Shown here piece by piece: positions 38,097 through 46,394 of a stretch of DNA of 64,000 nt (positions within the stretch are counted from its first letter, which is position 1; each line of letters opens with the position of its first letter). The DNA comes from Pseudosulfitobacter sp. DSM 107133 (lineage in GTDB: Bacteria; Pseudomonadota; Alphaproteobacteria; Rhodobacterales; Rhodobacteraceae). The notes beneath the pieces were generated by a model. The model saw only the letters and a list, made by a program, of their open reading frames with translations, was not told the origin of the DNA and did no database searches. A program made the position numbers and the translations under genes. The DNA is taken from positions 1,612,001-1,676,000 of the forward strand of contig NZ_CP085154.1 in the NCBI RefSeq assembly GCF_022788695.1, given 5' to 3'.

Positions 38097-40091
38097 ATGA
38101 CATCTATTTTGAAACGAACGACGGCGATGGTTCTGTGCACCGCCTTGGTGATGCCCGCGCCGATTCTCGCGCAGACGACAGCGCAGGGAGAGATGCAAGA
38201 GAGTGGCACTCTGAAGCTGGATGAGAACGGTTTGGCCATTGGGGCCGATGCCGAAGCAGATGCGGCCGATATGATAGACGAAGCTGACGACGCGGCGACG
38301 AAAGAGCTTAAGAAAGCGCGCAAGGCAGCGCGCAAGGCCAAGCGCGAGGCCGAGAAGGCGGCCGAAGCAACGGCTGACGCTGATGAAAAGGCTGCCGCCG
38401 ATGCAGAGGCAGAAGCCGCTGTGACTGCCGAAGCAGAAGCCAAGGCTGCGGCAGATGCGCAGGCCGAGGCTGACGCGAAGGCAGCGTCTGAAGCGGCTGA
38501 CAAGGCCGCTGTTCAAGAGGCCCAGGCCGCACAGGAAGAGAAAGCGGCTGCGGCTGCTGCCGAAGCCCAGGCCGCCGCAGATGCAGAGGCAGCGGCCAAA
38601 GCAGCTGAACAGGCCACCGCAGATGCTGAAGCCGCCGCCAAGGCCGCCGCAGACCAGGCGACCGCAGATGCAGAGGCAAAAGCCGCCGCAGATCAGGCGA
38701 CCGCAGATGAAGAGGCAAAAGCCGCAGATGACGCTGCGAAAGCGGCTGAAGCCGAGGCGGCTGCCGCGAAGGCGGCCCTCGACGCGCAGGCCAAGGCCGA
38801 TGCCGAACAGGCCACCGCAGACGATACGGCGAAAGCTGCTGCCGAGGCGGCGACATCGGATGCCGCCACCGAAACTGCCGCAGATGCAGCAACGCAGGAT
38901 GACCCCGCAAAAGCAGAGGCAGAGGCAGCAGCCAAGGCCGCCGCAGATGCAGAATTGCAGGCTGAAGCAGACGGCACCTTGAGCGAAGAGGAAAAAGCCC
39001 GCATCGCGGAACGCGAGCAGCGCCGTGAAGAACGCCGTGCTGAACGTCAGGCCGAGCGTCAGGCCGCCCGCCAGGAAGCAAGTGCTGCGCAGGAGAATGC
39101 CGAGGCGCAGGATGTGCAGACCGAAACCGTCACCGAAGATACGTCGCGGTCAAGCGATGAAGATTTTGACACCAAAGCCAATGCCGAAGCCAAGATTGAA
39201 GAGGGCAGCAGCGGGCTGAGCAAGTTTGAAAAAGCCTTGCTTTTGGGTCTGGGTGCCGTGGTGGTCGGCAAGGTTCTCAGCAACGGTGACGAAGTTGTAT
39301 CGAACTCGGGCGACCGTGTGGTTGTGCGCCGTGATGGCGACTTGCGCGTGCTGAAAAGCGACAATGAACTGCTGCGCCAACCGGGATCGGACGTGCGCAC
39401 CGAAAGCTTTAACGACGGCTCGACACGCACCACAGTGACCCGTCAGGACGGAAGTGAAGTTGTCACTATTTCGTCTGCGGACGGGACGGTCGTGGAACGC
39501 TTCTTGCGCCGGACCGATGGCAGCGAGATCACGTTGATTGACGACACGCGCGATGTAGAACCGGTTTCGGTCACGTTCCTGGAAAATCAGGGGACGCGGA
39601 CAACCAGTGCTGCCGATGCCACCGACGTGGCAGCCTTGCGCGCGGCCTTGTCGCAAGGGCAGGGCAACACATCGGGTCGGACATTCTCGCTGAGCCAGGT
39701 GCGTGAAATCCGCGCCGTGCGCGAGCTGGTGCCGACGATCGAGCTGAACAGCGTGACCTTTGACACCGGTTCGGCGGCCATTCGCGCCTCGCAAGCCGAA
39801 GAGCTGGCAGATGTTGGCGGAGCCATCGTTGCGGCGATTGCCAAGGATCCCAGCGCCTTGTTCCTGATCGAAGGTCACACCGATGCCGTGGGCAACGACG
39901 CCTACAATCTGGCGCTGTCCGACCGGCGTGCCGAATCCGTGGCGCTGGCGCTGACCGAGTATTTCGACGTGCCGCCGGAAAACCTGGTGACCCAGGGCTA
40001 TGGTGAAAGCGCGTTGAAGGTGCGCACACCCTTGGCCGAGCGCGCCAACCGCCGCGCTGCGGTGCGCAATGTGACGTCGCTGCTGCGGTAA
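38097..40091 (+). CDS. OmpA-family protein with long Ala-rich coiled coil
   Basis: A 664-residue envelope protein. Residues 1-25 are a Sec signal peptide (ending ILAQT). About 40-345 form a nearly uninterrupted helix of Ala, Glu, Lys, Asp and Gln (AAADAEAEAAVTAEAEAKAA-like units), ending in an Arg/Glu block (REQRREERRAERQAERQAAR). A Gly/Val-rich hydrophobic segment near 380 (KALLLGLGAVVVGKVL) follows, then a beta-rich region, and a C-terminal OmpA peptidoglycan-binding domain (about 545-664) with FDTGSAAIRASQ, IEGHTDAVGNDAYNLALSDRRAESV and GYGES...ERANRRA. It likely tethers the outer envelope to peptidoglycan; the coiled coil could span the periplasm. It is a single gene with its own terminator. 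Confidence 0.88.
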   Translation: MTSILKRTTAMVLCTALVMPAPILAQTTAQGEMQESGTLKLDENGLAIGADAEADAADMIDEADDAATKELKKARKAARKAKREAEKAAEATADADEKAAADAEAEAAVTAEAEAKAAADAQAEADAKAASEAADKAAVQEAQAAQEEKAAAAAAEAQAAADAEAAAKAAEQATADAEAAAKAAADQATADAEAKAAADQATADEEAKAADDAAKAAEAEAAAAKAALDAQAKADAEQATADDTAKAAAEAATSDAATETAADAATQDDPAKAEAEAAAKAAADAELQAEADGTLSEEEKARIAEREQRREERRAERQAERQAARQEASAAQENAEAQDVQTETVTEDTSRSSDEDFDTKANAEAKIEEGSSGLSKFEKALLLGLGAVVVGKVLSNGDEVVSNSGDRVVVRRDGDLRVLKSDNELLRQPGSDVRTESFNDGSTRTTVTRQDGSEVVTISSADGTVVERFLRRTDGSEITLIDDTRDVEPVSVTFLENQGTRTTSAADATDVAALRAALSQGQGNTSGRTFSLSQVREIRAVRELVPTIELNSVTFDTGSAAIRASQAEELADVGGAIVAAIAKDPSALFLIEGHTDAVGNDAYNLALSDRRAESVALALTEYFDVPPENLVTQGYGESALKVRTPLAERANRRAAVRNVTSLLR

Positions 40092-40110
40092 TCGAGGTAT
40101 CAGACAATAA

Positions 40111-40142
40111 AAAAGGGCGCTGCCACCGTGCTGCGCCCTTTT
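40111..40142. terminator. terminator between the OmpA gene and the infC repeat region
   Basis: AAAAGGGCGC and GCGCCCTTTT form a perfect 10-bp stem around 12 bases, with an A-run on the left and a T-run on the right. It can act in both directions. Confidence 0.9.
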
Positions 40143-40164
40143 GCATGGGGTGAAGGGAAGTATC

Positions 40165-40500
40165 AGCCCTTTGAGGCGACCGGCCCGATCAGCATGACCA
40201 TCTGGCGGCCTTCTCAGAGTCCGGCATCGCCGGGCGCGTCAGAAGGCCGCTTTTCTTGCGGAGCCCGGTTGACCTTAGCCCTTTGAGGCGACCGGCCCGA
40301 TCAGCATGACCATCTGGCGGCCTTCTCAGAGCCCGGCATCGCCGGGCGCGTCAGAAGGCCGCTTTTCTTGCAGAGCCCGGTTGACCTTAGCCCTTTGAGG
40401 CGACCGGTCCGATCAGCATGACCATCTGGCGGCCTTCTCAGAGCCCGGCATCGCCGGGCGCGTCAGAAGGCCGCTTTTGTTGCGGAGCCCGGTTTGCCTT
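40165..40500 (-). repeat. three tandem 112-bp copies of the infC 3' end
   Basis: Units start at 40165, 40277 and 40389, each 112 bp, and a partial fourth (40501 to about 40549) is the real end of infC. Each unit copies the last codons of infC with their stop ([13 protein letters not shown] on the minus strand), then carries a hairpin: GCGGCCTTCT and AGAAGGCCGC as 10-bp arms with an inner CCCGGC-ATC-GCCGGG stem, followed on the plus strand by TTTT. Units differ at only a few bases. The whole 40092-40498 stretch otherwise has no gene. Confidence 0.9.
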
Positions 40501-41050
40501 AGCCCTTTGAAGCGACCGGTCCGATCAGCATGACCATCTGGCGGCCTTCCATCTTGGGAAAGTTCTCGATCTTGCCGACCTCTTTGGTGTCTTCGGCGAC
40601 ACGTTCCAGCAATTCACGGCCCAGGTTCTGGTGTGCCATCTCGCGGCCACGAAAGCGCAGGGTGATCTTCACCTTGTCGCCGTTTTCCAGAAATTTGAAC
40701 ACGTTGCGCATCTTGACCTGATAGTCGTTGGTGTCCGTGTTGGGGCGGAACTTGACCTCTTTGATCTCGATGATCTTTTGTTTCTTGCGGGCTTCGCTCT
40801 CGCGTTTCTGCTGTTCATATTTGAACTTGCCGAAATCCATGATCTTGCACACGGGCGGGACGGCATTGGGCGAAATCTCGACCAGATCCAGACCGGCCTC
40901 TTCGGCCATGGCCATCGCGCGCGCCGGTGTCACGACACCGACGTTTTCGCCTTCGGCGCCGATCAGGCGGATTTCGTTTGAACGGATTTTTTCGTTGATG
41001 CGCGGGCCGGTGTCACGTTGGGGCGGCGCGTTATGTGGTCTGCGAGCGAT
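40499..41050 (-). CDS. infC: translation initiation factor IF-3
   Basis: A 183-residue factor that binds the 30S subunit and monitors start-codon selection. The N-domain begins [22 protein letters not shown], and the C-domain contains [33 protein letters not shown] and [17 protein letters not shown]. The frame is open and family-like well upstream of the first ATG/GTG, up to tandem ATC codons at 41053 and 41050 placed five to eight bases after AAAGGA. I infer an ATC start, as non-AUG starts are the known autoregulation device of infC. The 3' end is triplicated downstream as 112-bp repeats. No rpmI or rplT follows in this window. Confidence 0.93.
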   Translation of the reverse strand: MARRPHNAPPQRDTGPRINEKIRSNEIRLIGAEGENVGVVTPARAMAMAEEAGLDLVEISPNAVPPVCKIMDFGKFKYEQQKRESEARKKQKIIEIKEVKFRPNTDTNDYQVKMRNVFKFLENGDKVKITLRFRGREMAHQNLGRELLERVAEDTKEVGKIENFPKMEGRQMVMLIGPVASKG

Positions 41051-41253
41051 GATGTAGGTCCTTTGATCATTGCAATATTTTCAAGCTGTCAAGGTAGACG
41101 CAGCCCTGTCTTCATTCAAGGCGCAAAACGGCCAGTTTGGGCGGAAACGGTGGAATTTCCTCTTGCGCATGGCCTGAACAGTGCGCATCTGGAAGGCCAA
41201 GGAAGGGTGCGGCGTGCTGGCGCTGCCCGGAATGCTCAAAAGAGGACTTTGAT

Positions 41254-42117
41254 ATGAAAAATCTGTTGTGGATTATTGTGGCCGCTGTTGTTGCGATTGG
41301 CGGCTATTTGCTGTGGTCTGGACGTAGCATTCAGGAGGTGGCAAGCGAAGCCGCCGATGCGGTAAGCGCACCTGCCGCGCTGGACAGCGCATCGGACACG
41401 GTAGGGGCGGCGGCCGATGCGACCGAAGGGGCTGTAACCGAAGCGGTTGAAGCCGCAGGCGAAGCAGCCGCAGTGGCCGCCGACACGGCACAAGAGGCAT
41501 CCGAAGCCATTGCCGATACGGCGTCCGAGGCCGCGACGGCAGCGGGCGAGGTTGTCAGCGAAACGGTTGATGCCGTGACAGGTGCCGCAGAAGAAACCGC
41601 CACTGTTGCATCCGAGGCGGCCAGTGATGTGGCCGAAGCGGCAGAGGATATGGTGTCGGAAACAGGCGAAGCGGTCGATGAAGTTGTGACCGAAACACCG
41701 GCTGCACCCGAGGCTGCGACCGAAACCGCACCTGAAGCTGCGTCGAATGACACCACAACCACCGTTGCTGAAGGCACCGAGGGTGCAAGCGAAACCGTTG
41801 ATATGAGCACCGATACCGAAGTCACCGCCGAGACTGCTGCCACCACCGATGCGGGCGCGAGCACCGATGCAACTGCCAGCACCGAAGCAACTGCCTCTGC
41901 CTCTGCCGAAGCAGATGCCACTGGTGACGCCGTGTCGACAACCGATCTTCTGACGGTTGACGGCTTTGACTATGACAAGGTGAGCGACATGATCGAAGGG
42001 TCGGATATGAGTGCCGTGCAGAAAACATTGCTGACCACAGCTCTGGAAAAGGCCCGCAACAATCCCGAGACACTGAAAGCTGTTCTGAAACAGGTGCGTG
42101 ACGCGATGGGCCTGTAA
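41254..42117 (+). CDS. membrane-anchored Ala/Glu/Thr-rich protein
   Basis: A 287-residue protein. Residues 1-21 are a single hydrophobic anchor (MKNLLWIIVAAVVAIGGYLLW). About 25-230 are low complexity, built of degenerate helical units such as ATEGAVTEAVEAAGEAAAVA, acidic and almost free of aromatic or basic residues. The last 55 residues are different and look folded (VDGFDYDKVSDMIEGSDMSAV followed by a helix pair), so they are likely the functional part. AGAGGA precedes the ATG. It is divergent from infC. The composition resembles LEA-like or apolipoprotein-like amphipathic repeats; no family is recognised. Confidence 0.78.
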   Translation: MKNLLWIIVAAVVAIGGYLLWSGRSIQEVASEAADAVSAPAALDSASDTVGAAADATEGAVTEAVEAAGEAAAVAADTAQEASEAIADTASEAATAAGEVVSETVDAVTGAAEETATVASEAASDVAEAAEDMVSETGEAVDEVVTETPAAPEAATETAPEAASNDTTTTVAEGTEGASETVDMSTDTEVTAETAATTDAGASTDATASTEATASASAEADATGDAVSTTDLLTVDGFDYDKVSDMIEGSDMSAVQKTLLTTALEKARNNPETLKAVLKQVRDAMGL

Positions 42118-42149
42118 GGCCCGATCGCAGCTGTCACTGTTTTGAGAAA

Positions 42150-42221
42150 GGGGGGGCTCACTTGGCGCTAACTGAAATCAAAGATTTCAAGGCGTTAAGT
42201 GATGATTTCCACGATCCCCCC
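42150..42221. other. 72-bp inverted-repeat element
   Basis: GGGGGG at the left and CCCCCC at the right enclose CACTT...AAGTG and an inner TGAAATC-AAA-GATTTCA hairpin. The whole can fold into one interrupted stem after the preceding gene. It may be an attenuator or structured 3' UTR. Confidence 0.55.
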
Positions 42222-42231
42222 TAAGCAAAAG

Positions 42232-42266
42232 AAAACCGCGCCCGGATCAGATCGGGGCGCGGTTTT
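42232..42266. terminator. bidirectional terminator
   Basis: AAAACCGCGCCC and GGGCGCGGTTTT form a perfect 12-bp stem around 11 bases, with an A-run before and TTTTTT after. It lies between two convergent genes. Confidence 0.92.
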
Positions 42267-42292
42267 TTCATGTCCGTTGATCTGGTGCGGGA

Positions 42293-43150
42293 TCAGACCC
42301 CGTCGCCCACAAAGGCTTTTTCGATCACATAGTGGCCGGGTTCGCTGTTGGCGCCTTCTTTCAGGCCAAAGCCTTCCATCAGCGCCTGGATATCCTTGTT
42401 GAACGCCAGCGAGCCGCAGACCATCGCGCGGTCGGTCTCGGGCGAGATCACGGGCACGCCCAGATCGGCAAAGACTGTGCCGTCTTCCAGCAGCGTGGTG
42501 ATGCGGCCCATCTTGGGGCTCTCTTCGCGTGTGGTGGTGGGATAATAACGGATCTTGGCCAGATTCTCGGTGCCGATCAGCTCTTGCATCAGCTCGTCGG
42601 CTTTCAGGTCCTCGATCAGCTTGGCGCCATAGGTCAGTTCGGCCACATCGCGGCAGGTGTGGGTGATGATGACCTCGTCGTATTTCTCATATGTGTCGGG
42701 CTCGCGCAGCAGCGACGCAAAGGGCGCGAATCCGGTGCCGGTCGAGAAAAACCACAGGCGTTTGCCGGGCAGCAGCGCATCATGCACCAGCGTTCCGACA
42801 GGCTTGGGGCGCAGGATGATCTCGTCGCCCACCTGGATGTGTTGCAGTTTCGACGTCAACGGGCCGTCCGGCACCTTGATCGAATAGAATTCCAGCTCGT
42901 CATCCCACGCGGGCGAGGCGATGGAATAGGCGCGCAGAAGCGGTTTTTGCTTGCCGGTTTCGGGGTGCGGATCGCCCATCAGGCCGATCATCACAAATTC
43001 ACCCGACCGGAACCGCAGCGACGCGGGGCGCGTGACGCGGAAGGAAAACAGACGGTCTGTCCAGTGGGTCACCGATGTGACGGTCTGGGCATCGGGCAAG
43101 GCGGGGGCCTTGACGGCGGCAGCTTGGTTCACGGGTGTTTGCTCGGTCAT
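42293..43150 (-). CDS. fpr: ferredoxin/flavodoxin-NADP+ reductase
   Basis: A 285-residue FAD enzyme that moves electrons between NADPH and ferredoxin or flavodoxin. FAD-binding RAYSIASPAWDDELEFYSIKV, the KPVGTLV segment, and the NADP-side LWFFSTGTGFAPFASLLREP are present, and the C-terminus ends VEKAFV-like (HYVIEKAFVGDGV) as in bacterial FPRs with an extended tail. The first 15-20 residues are an Ala/Pro-rich extension. It lies just downstream of the sulfate-assimilation operon on the same strand (72 bp), which suits a supply of reduced ferredoxin for the sulfite reductase that lacks a CysJ partner here. Confidence 0.93.
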   Translation of the reverse strand: MTEQTPVNQAAAVKAPALPDAQTVTSVTHWTDRLFSFRVTRPASLRFRSGEFVMIGLMGDPHPETGKQKPLLRAYSIASPAWDDELEFYSIKVPDGPLTSKLQHIQVGDEIILRPKPVGTLVHDALLPGKRLWFFSTGTGFAPFASLLREPDTYEKYDEVIITHTCRDVAELTYGAKLIEDLKADELMQELIGTENLAKIRYYPTTTREESPKMGRITTLLEDGTVFADLGVPVISPETDRAMVCGSLAFNKDIQALMEGFGLKEGANSEPGHYVIEKAFVGDGV

Positions 43151-43222
43151 TTGTTCACATTCACGCAGACATCGGGGCTGCGCGCCTTCTTGATAACGGG
43201 GAGGGTGAATGGGCGAAAGGTG

Positions 43223-43645
43223 TCAGATGGCCGCGTTGGTCTGGCCGCGCAGGCGGGCCTGATAGTTGTGGGCCTGCCAGTCGGCGCGGAACAGCCATTG
43301 GTCTTCGGGCTGGCGGGCGGCCAGCGTCTGGCTGATTTCGACCTCGTCAAAGCCACAGCGGCGCGCCATTGCGTATTGGTCGGCGATCACATGGCCACGG
43401 GCGCGCAGACGGCCCGTATAGCCGCGCAGACGCAGCAACCGCGCGATGGTGAACCCGCGTCCGTCGTGCGAGGACGGAAAATCGACGCGCACCATTTTCA
43501 GGCTGGACGACAGGGGAATGTCGGCGGGGTTGACGTCGCTGGCCACGTCCAGCGCGGTCACGTCATTCGTGACCTCGCCAAATGCGGTATAGCCCTGTTC
43601 CCAGGTGTCGGGGCCAAAGCCCGTGTCGGTCACGATAATGCTCAT
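43223..43645 (-). CDS. DUF934 family protein
   Basis: A 140-residue soluble protein of DUF934, with the conserved DFPSSHDGRGFTIARLLRLRGYTGRLRARGHVIADQ block and GFDEVEIS (shown here as family landmarks in one span of about 55-110). The family is nearly always encoded with cysI/cysH and is presumed to help assimilatory sulfite or nitrite reduction. The start at 43645 overlaps the cysH stop by 4 bp. The biochemical role is not established. Confidence 0.9.
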   Translation of the reverse strand: MSIIVTDTGFGPDTWEQGYTAFGEVTNDVTALDVASDVNPADIPLSSSLKMVRVDFPSSHDGRGFTIARLLRLRGYTGRLRARGHVIADQYAMARRCGFDEVEISQTLAARQPEDQWLFRADWQAHNYQARLRGQTNAAI

Positions 43646-44421
43646 TGTTGTGCTCCTGTGCGAACCATTTTGCCATCGACAAAGTGAATGCCGCATTCGT
43701 CCTTTTGTGAATTCCGCCACCGTCCGGCGCGGGGGTCTTCGCCTTCGGCCACGGGCGATGTGCACGGCGCACAGCCAATGGACGGATAGCCTTGCGCCAC
43801 CAGCGGGTGACGGGGCAGGCGGTTTTCGGTCATGTATTCGCGCACGTCTTCCGGGGTCCAGCGGGCCAGCGGGTTGACCTTGATCCGTGCCCCTGTGGGG
43901 GCTTCCTCGACCTCGAAAAACTCAAGCTGGGCACGCTGGCCCGACTGGTAGCGCTTGCGTCCGGTGATCCAGCCGCCATGATCCGCCAGCGCATTTTGCA
44001 GAGGGCGGGTCTTGCGCAGGGCGCAGCAGGCATCGGTGTCGAACTGGTGCAGCGTGCCATCGGGGTCTTCGATGTGCAGTTCGTGGTCGTCGGCACGGAT
44101 AATGCGCAAATCTTTCAGGTGCAGCCGTTCGGCCACCTCCTGTTGGTAGACCAGTGTTTCTGTGAACAGCATTTCGGTGTCGATGAACAACACCGGCACC
44201 GAGGAATCCACCATCGCCACGAGGTGCAACAGCGCCACTGATTCCGCACCAAAGCTGGAGACAAGGGCAAGGCCCTCGATCTCGTTCACCGCGGCGCGCA
44301 AAACATCGGTTGCGCCGTGATGGCGCAGCCGGTCGTTCAGCTCTGCCACCTGAAGGTGCAGGTCTGCGGAGACCGACCCTTCGGGGAGAGTTTCCTTGGC
44401 AAGATGAAGCATGGGTTTCAC
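43642..44421 (-). CDS. cysH: adenylyl-sulfate (APS/PAPS) reductase
   Basis: A thioredoxin-dependent reductase of about 259 residues that produces sulfite from activated sulfate. The ATP-sulfurylase-like PP-loop region contains LVSSFGAESVALLHL and FIDTEMLF. The four Fe-S Cys are present as DACCALRK and GCAPCT, which marks the [4Fe-4S] APS-reductase subtype, and the catalytic Cys is in ECGIHF. The start may be a GTG at 44421 or ATG at 44412. It follows cysI by 6 bp and overlaps the DUF934 gene. Confidence 0.93.
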   Translation of the reverse strand: MKPMLHLAKETLPEGSVSADLHLQVAELNDRLRHHGATDVLRAAVNEIEGLALVSSFGAESVALLHLVAMVDSSVPVLFIDTEMLFTETLVYQQEVAERLHLKDLRIIRADDHELHIEDPDGTLHQFDTDACCALRKTRPLQNALADHGGWITGRKRYQSGQRAQLEFFEVEEAPTGARIKVNPLARWTPEDVREYMTENRLPRHPLVAQGYPSIGCAPCTSPVAEGEDPRAGRWRNSQKDECGIHFVDGKMVRTGAQQ

Positions 44422-44427
44422 TTTTGC

Positions 44428-46095
44428 TTACTCGGCCGCGACGGCTTTGGATTCAGGGTAGAGGGCGGCCTTGAAGGGTGCCATGCCAAGGCGGCGATAG
44501 GTTTGCAGGAATGTCTCGGATTTCTCCGTGCGATGTTCCAGATAGGCGTCGACCAGACGTTCGATGGCCGGCACGATGGCATCGGCAGAGAAACCGGGGC
44601 CTGCGCGCTCGCCAATGGCGGCGGTTTGTGTGTGATCGCCGCCCAGCGTGATCTGGTAGTTTTCAACGCCCGCACGGTCCAGACCCAGAATGCCGATGTG
44701 ACCGACATGGTGGTGGCCACAGGCGTTGATGCAGCCCGAGATCTTGATCTTCAGCTCGCCGATGTCGTGTTCCAGCTTGAGGTCGTCAAAGCGGGTGGCG
44801 ATTTCCTGTGCGATCGGGATCGAGCGGGCCGTGGCCAGCGCGCAATAGTCCATGCCGGGGCAGGCGATGATGTCCGAAATCAGGTTGATGTTGGCCGTGG
44901 CCAGCCCGTGTTCCTTTAGCTTCGCGTGGATCGCGGGCAGGTCGGCGCGGTGCACATGCGGCAGGATCACGTTCTGCTCGTGGCTGATGCGCAATTCGTC
45001 ATGGCCATACTGGCGGGCCAGATCGGCCATCACGCGCATCTGCTCGGCTGTGGCATCGCCCGGCGTGGCCCCGTGTGCCTTGAGCGAGATCGACACGATG
45101 GAATAGCCTTCGGCGCGGTGCGCGGTCAGGTTGGTGTCGGCCCAGGCGCGGAACACTGGATCGTCGTTACAGGCCTGATTGAACGGAGCCACGGATTTCT
45201 GCACGAAATCAGGGGCTTCGAACTGGGCCTTGATGCTGGCGAAATGGTCCTGATCGACGCCGGTGAACAGCGGTTTGACCAGCGCGAAACGTTCTTCGAC
45301 CAGACGGCGGATTTCTTCAAGGCCGACCTCGTGCACGGTGATCTTGATGCGCGCCTTGTACTTGTTGTCGCGGCGGCCGATCTGGTTCCAGACGCTGACG
45401 ACGCTTTCCAGATAGGGCAGCAGGTCTTCTTCGGGCAGGAAGTCGTGGATCACCTTGCCGATCATCGGCGTGCGGCCCAGACCGCCGCCGACCAGAACTT
45501 CGTAGCCGATCACGCCGTCACGCTCGACAATGCGCAGGCCGATGTCATGGGCGCGGATCACGGCGCGGTCGTTTTCGGCACCGGTCACGGCAACCTTGAA
45601 CTTGCGCGGCATCGACTGGAATTCGGGGTGGTCGGTGGACCACTGGCGCACCAGCTCGGCCACGGGACGCGGGTCGGCAACCTCGTCGGCGGCGGCACCG
45701 GCAAAGTGGTCGGCGGTCACGTTGCGGATGGTGTTGCCCGAGGTCTGGATCGCGTGCATCTGCACCTCGCCCAAGGCGTCCAGCATATCCGGCACGTCGC
45801 GCAGTTCGGGCCAGTTGTACTGGATGTTCTGGCGCGTGGTGAAGTGGCCATAGCCCTTGTCCCAGGTCTCGGCCAGATAGGCGAGCTGGTCCATCTGGCG
45901 GCTGCTGAGCGTGCCATAGGGGATCGCGACGCGCAGCATATAGGCGTGCAATTGCAGGTACAGCCCGTTCATCAGGCGCAGCGGCTTGAATTCATCCTCG
46001 GTCAGGCTGCCGTCGATACGGCGTTCAACCTGCGCGCGGAACTGGCGGTTGCGCTCGGCGACGAAGGCGGCGTCGAAATCGGTATAGGTATACAT
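44428..46095 (-). CDS. cysI: sulfite (or nitrite) reductase hemoprotein
   Basis: A 555-residue siroheme/[4Fe-4S] reductase. Cluster ligands are ACPGMDYCALA (C-x5-C) and GCINACGHHH (C-x3-C) in the second half, with the siroheme Arg/Lys region near PLRLMNGLYLQLHAYMLRVAIPYG and GHFTTRQNIQYNW at the N-terminus. Neighbours cysH, DUF934 and siroheme synthase favour sulfite reduction for cysteine synthesis; the same family includes ferredoxin-nitrite reductases. No flavoprotein CysJ is encoded here, so ferredoxin, perhaps through the nearby reductase, is the likely donor. The ATG shares one base with the DUF2849 stop (TGATG). Confidence 0.92.
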   Translation of the reverse strand: MYTYTDFDAAFVAERNRQFRAQVERRIDGSLTEDEFKPLRLMNGLYLQLHAYMLRVAIPYGTLSSRQMDQLAYLAETWDKGYGHFTTRQNIQYNWPELRDVPDMLDALGEVQMHAIQTSGNTIRNVTADHFAGAAADEVADPRPVAELVRQWSTDHPEFQSMPRKFKVAVTGAENDRAVIRAHDIGLRIVERDGVIGYEVLVGGGLGRTPMIGKVIHDFLPEEDLLPYLESVVSVWNQIGRRDNKYKARIKITVHEVGLEEIRRLVEERFALVKPLFTGVDQDHFASIKAQFEAPDFVQKSVAPFNQACNDDPVFRAWADTNLTAHRAEGYSIVSISLKAHGATPGDATAEQMRVMADLARQYGHDELRISHEQNVILPHVHRADLPAIHAKLKEHGLATANINLISDIIACPGMDYCALATARSIPIAQEIATRFDDLKLEHDIGELKIKISGCINACGHHHVGHIGILGLDRAGVENYQITLGGDHTQTAAIGERAGPGFSADAIVPAIERLVDAYLEHRTEKSETFLQTYRRLGMAPFKAALYPESKAVAAE

Positions 46096-46394
46096 CAGTT
46101 CAGCTCCGTTTGCTTGCCGTGGGCATAGTTCGATGGGCCTTTGGCGCGGAAATCTTCGCGAAAGTGGGCCGGGGCGGGCGCACCGTTGGCGGTGTCTACA
46201 TCAGCCAGATAGGCGCCCACAACCGCGCCCGTCTGCTGGGCGGCCTCGATCAGGCGCAGGTCTGCGTGGGCTTCGTCTGTCAGCACTTCGGCGTCGGCCA
46301 GTTGGCGGCTCCAGCCGTCGCGGGTTTGATAGATCACATCGCCCACCAGCAGGTGGTTGGCGGTGACGACTTTGGGCGTAAACGGTTTGGGCAT
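46095..46394 (-). CDS. DUF2849 family protein
   Basis: A 99-residue protein of DUF2849, beginning MPKPFTPKVVTANHLLVGDVIY and ending NYAHGKQTELN. It has no motif that points to catalysis. It sits between cysG and cysI with one-base overlaps on each side (TAATG at 46394, TGATG at 46095), so it is translated in lock-step with them. The family occurs in alphaproteobacterial sulfate-assimilation operons; its role is unknown. Confidence 0.9.
   Translation of the reverse strand: MPKPFTPKVVTANHLLVGDVIYQTRDGWSRQLADAEVLTDEAHADLRLIEAAQQTGAVVGAYLADVDTANGAPAPAHFREDFRAKGPSNYAHGKQTELN

Noticed and set aside
34679..38503. Minus-strand open frame of 1274 codons opposite the cox-type genes
   Set aside because: It is antisense to three well-recognised genes, rich in His/Arg/Gly as expected from a GC-skewed shadow frame, and has no domain or RBS.
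40165..40549. CRISPR array
   Set aside because: Units are 112 bp, directly abutting without unique spacers, and derive from infC.
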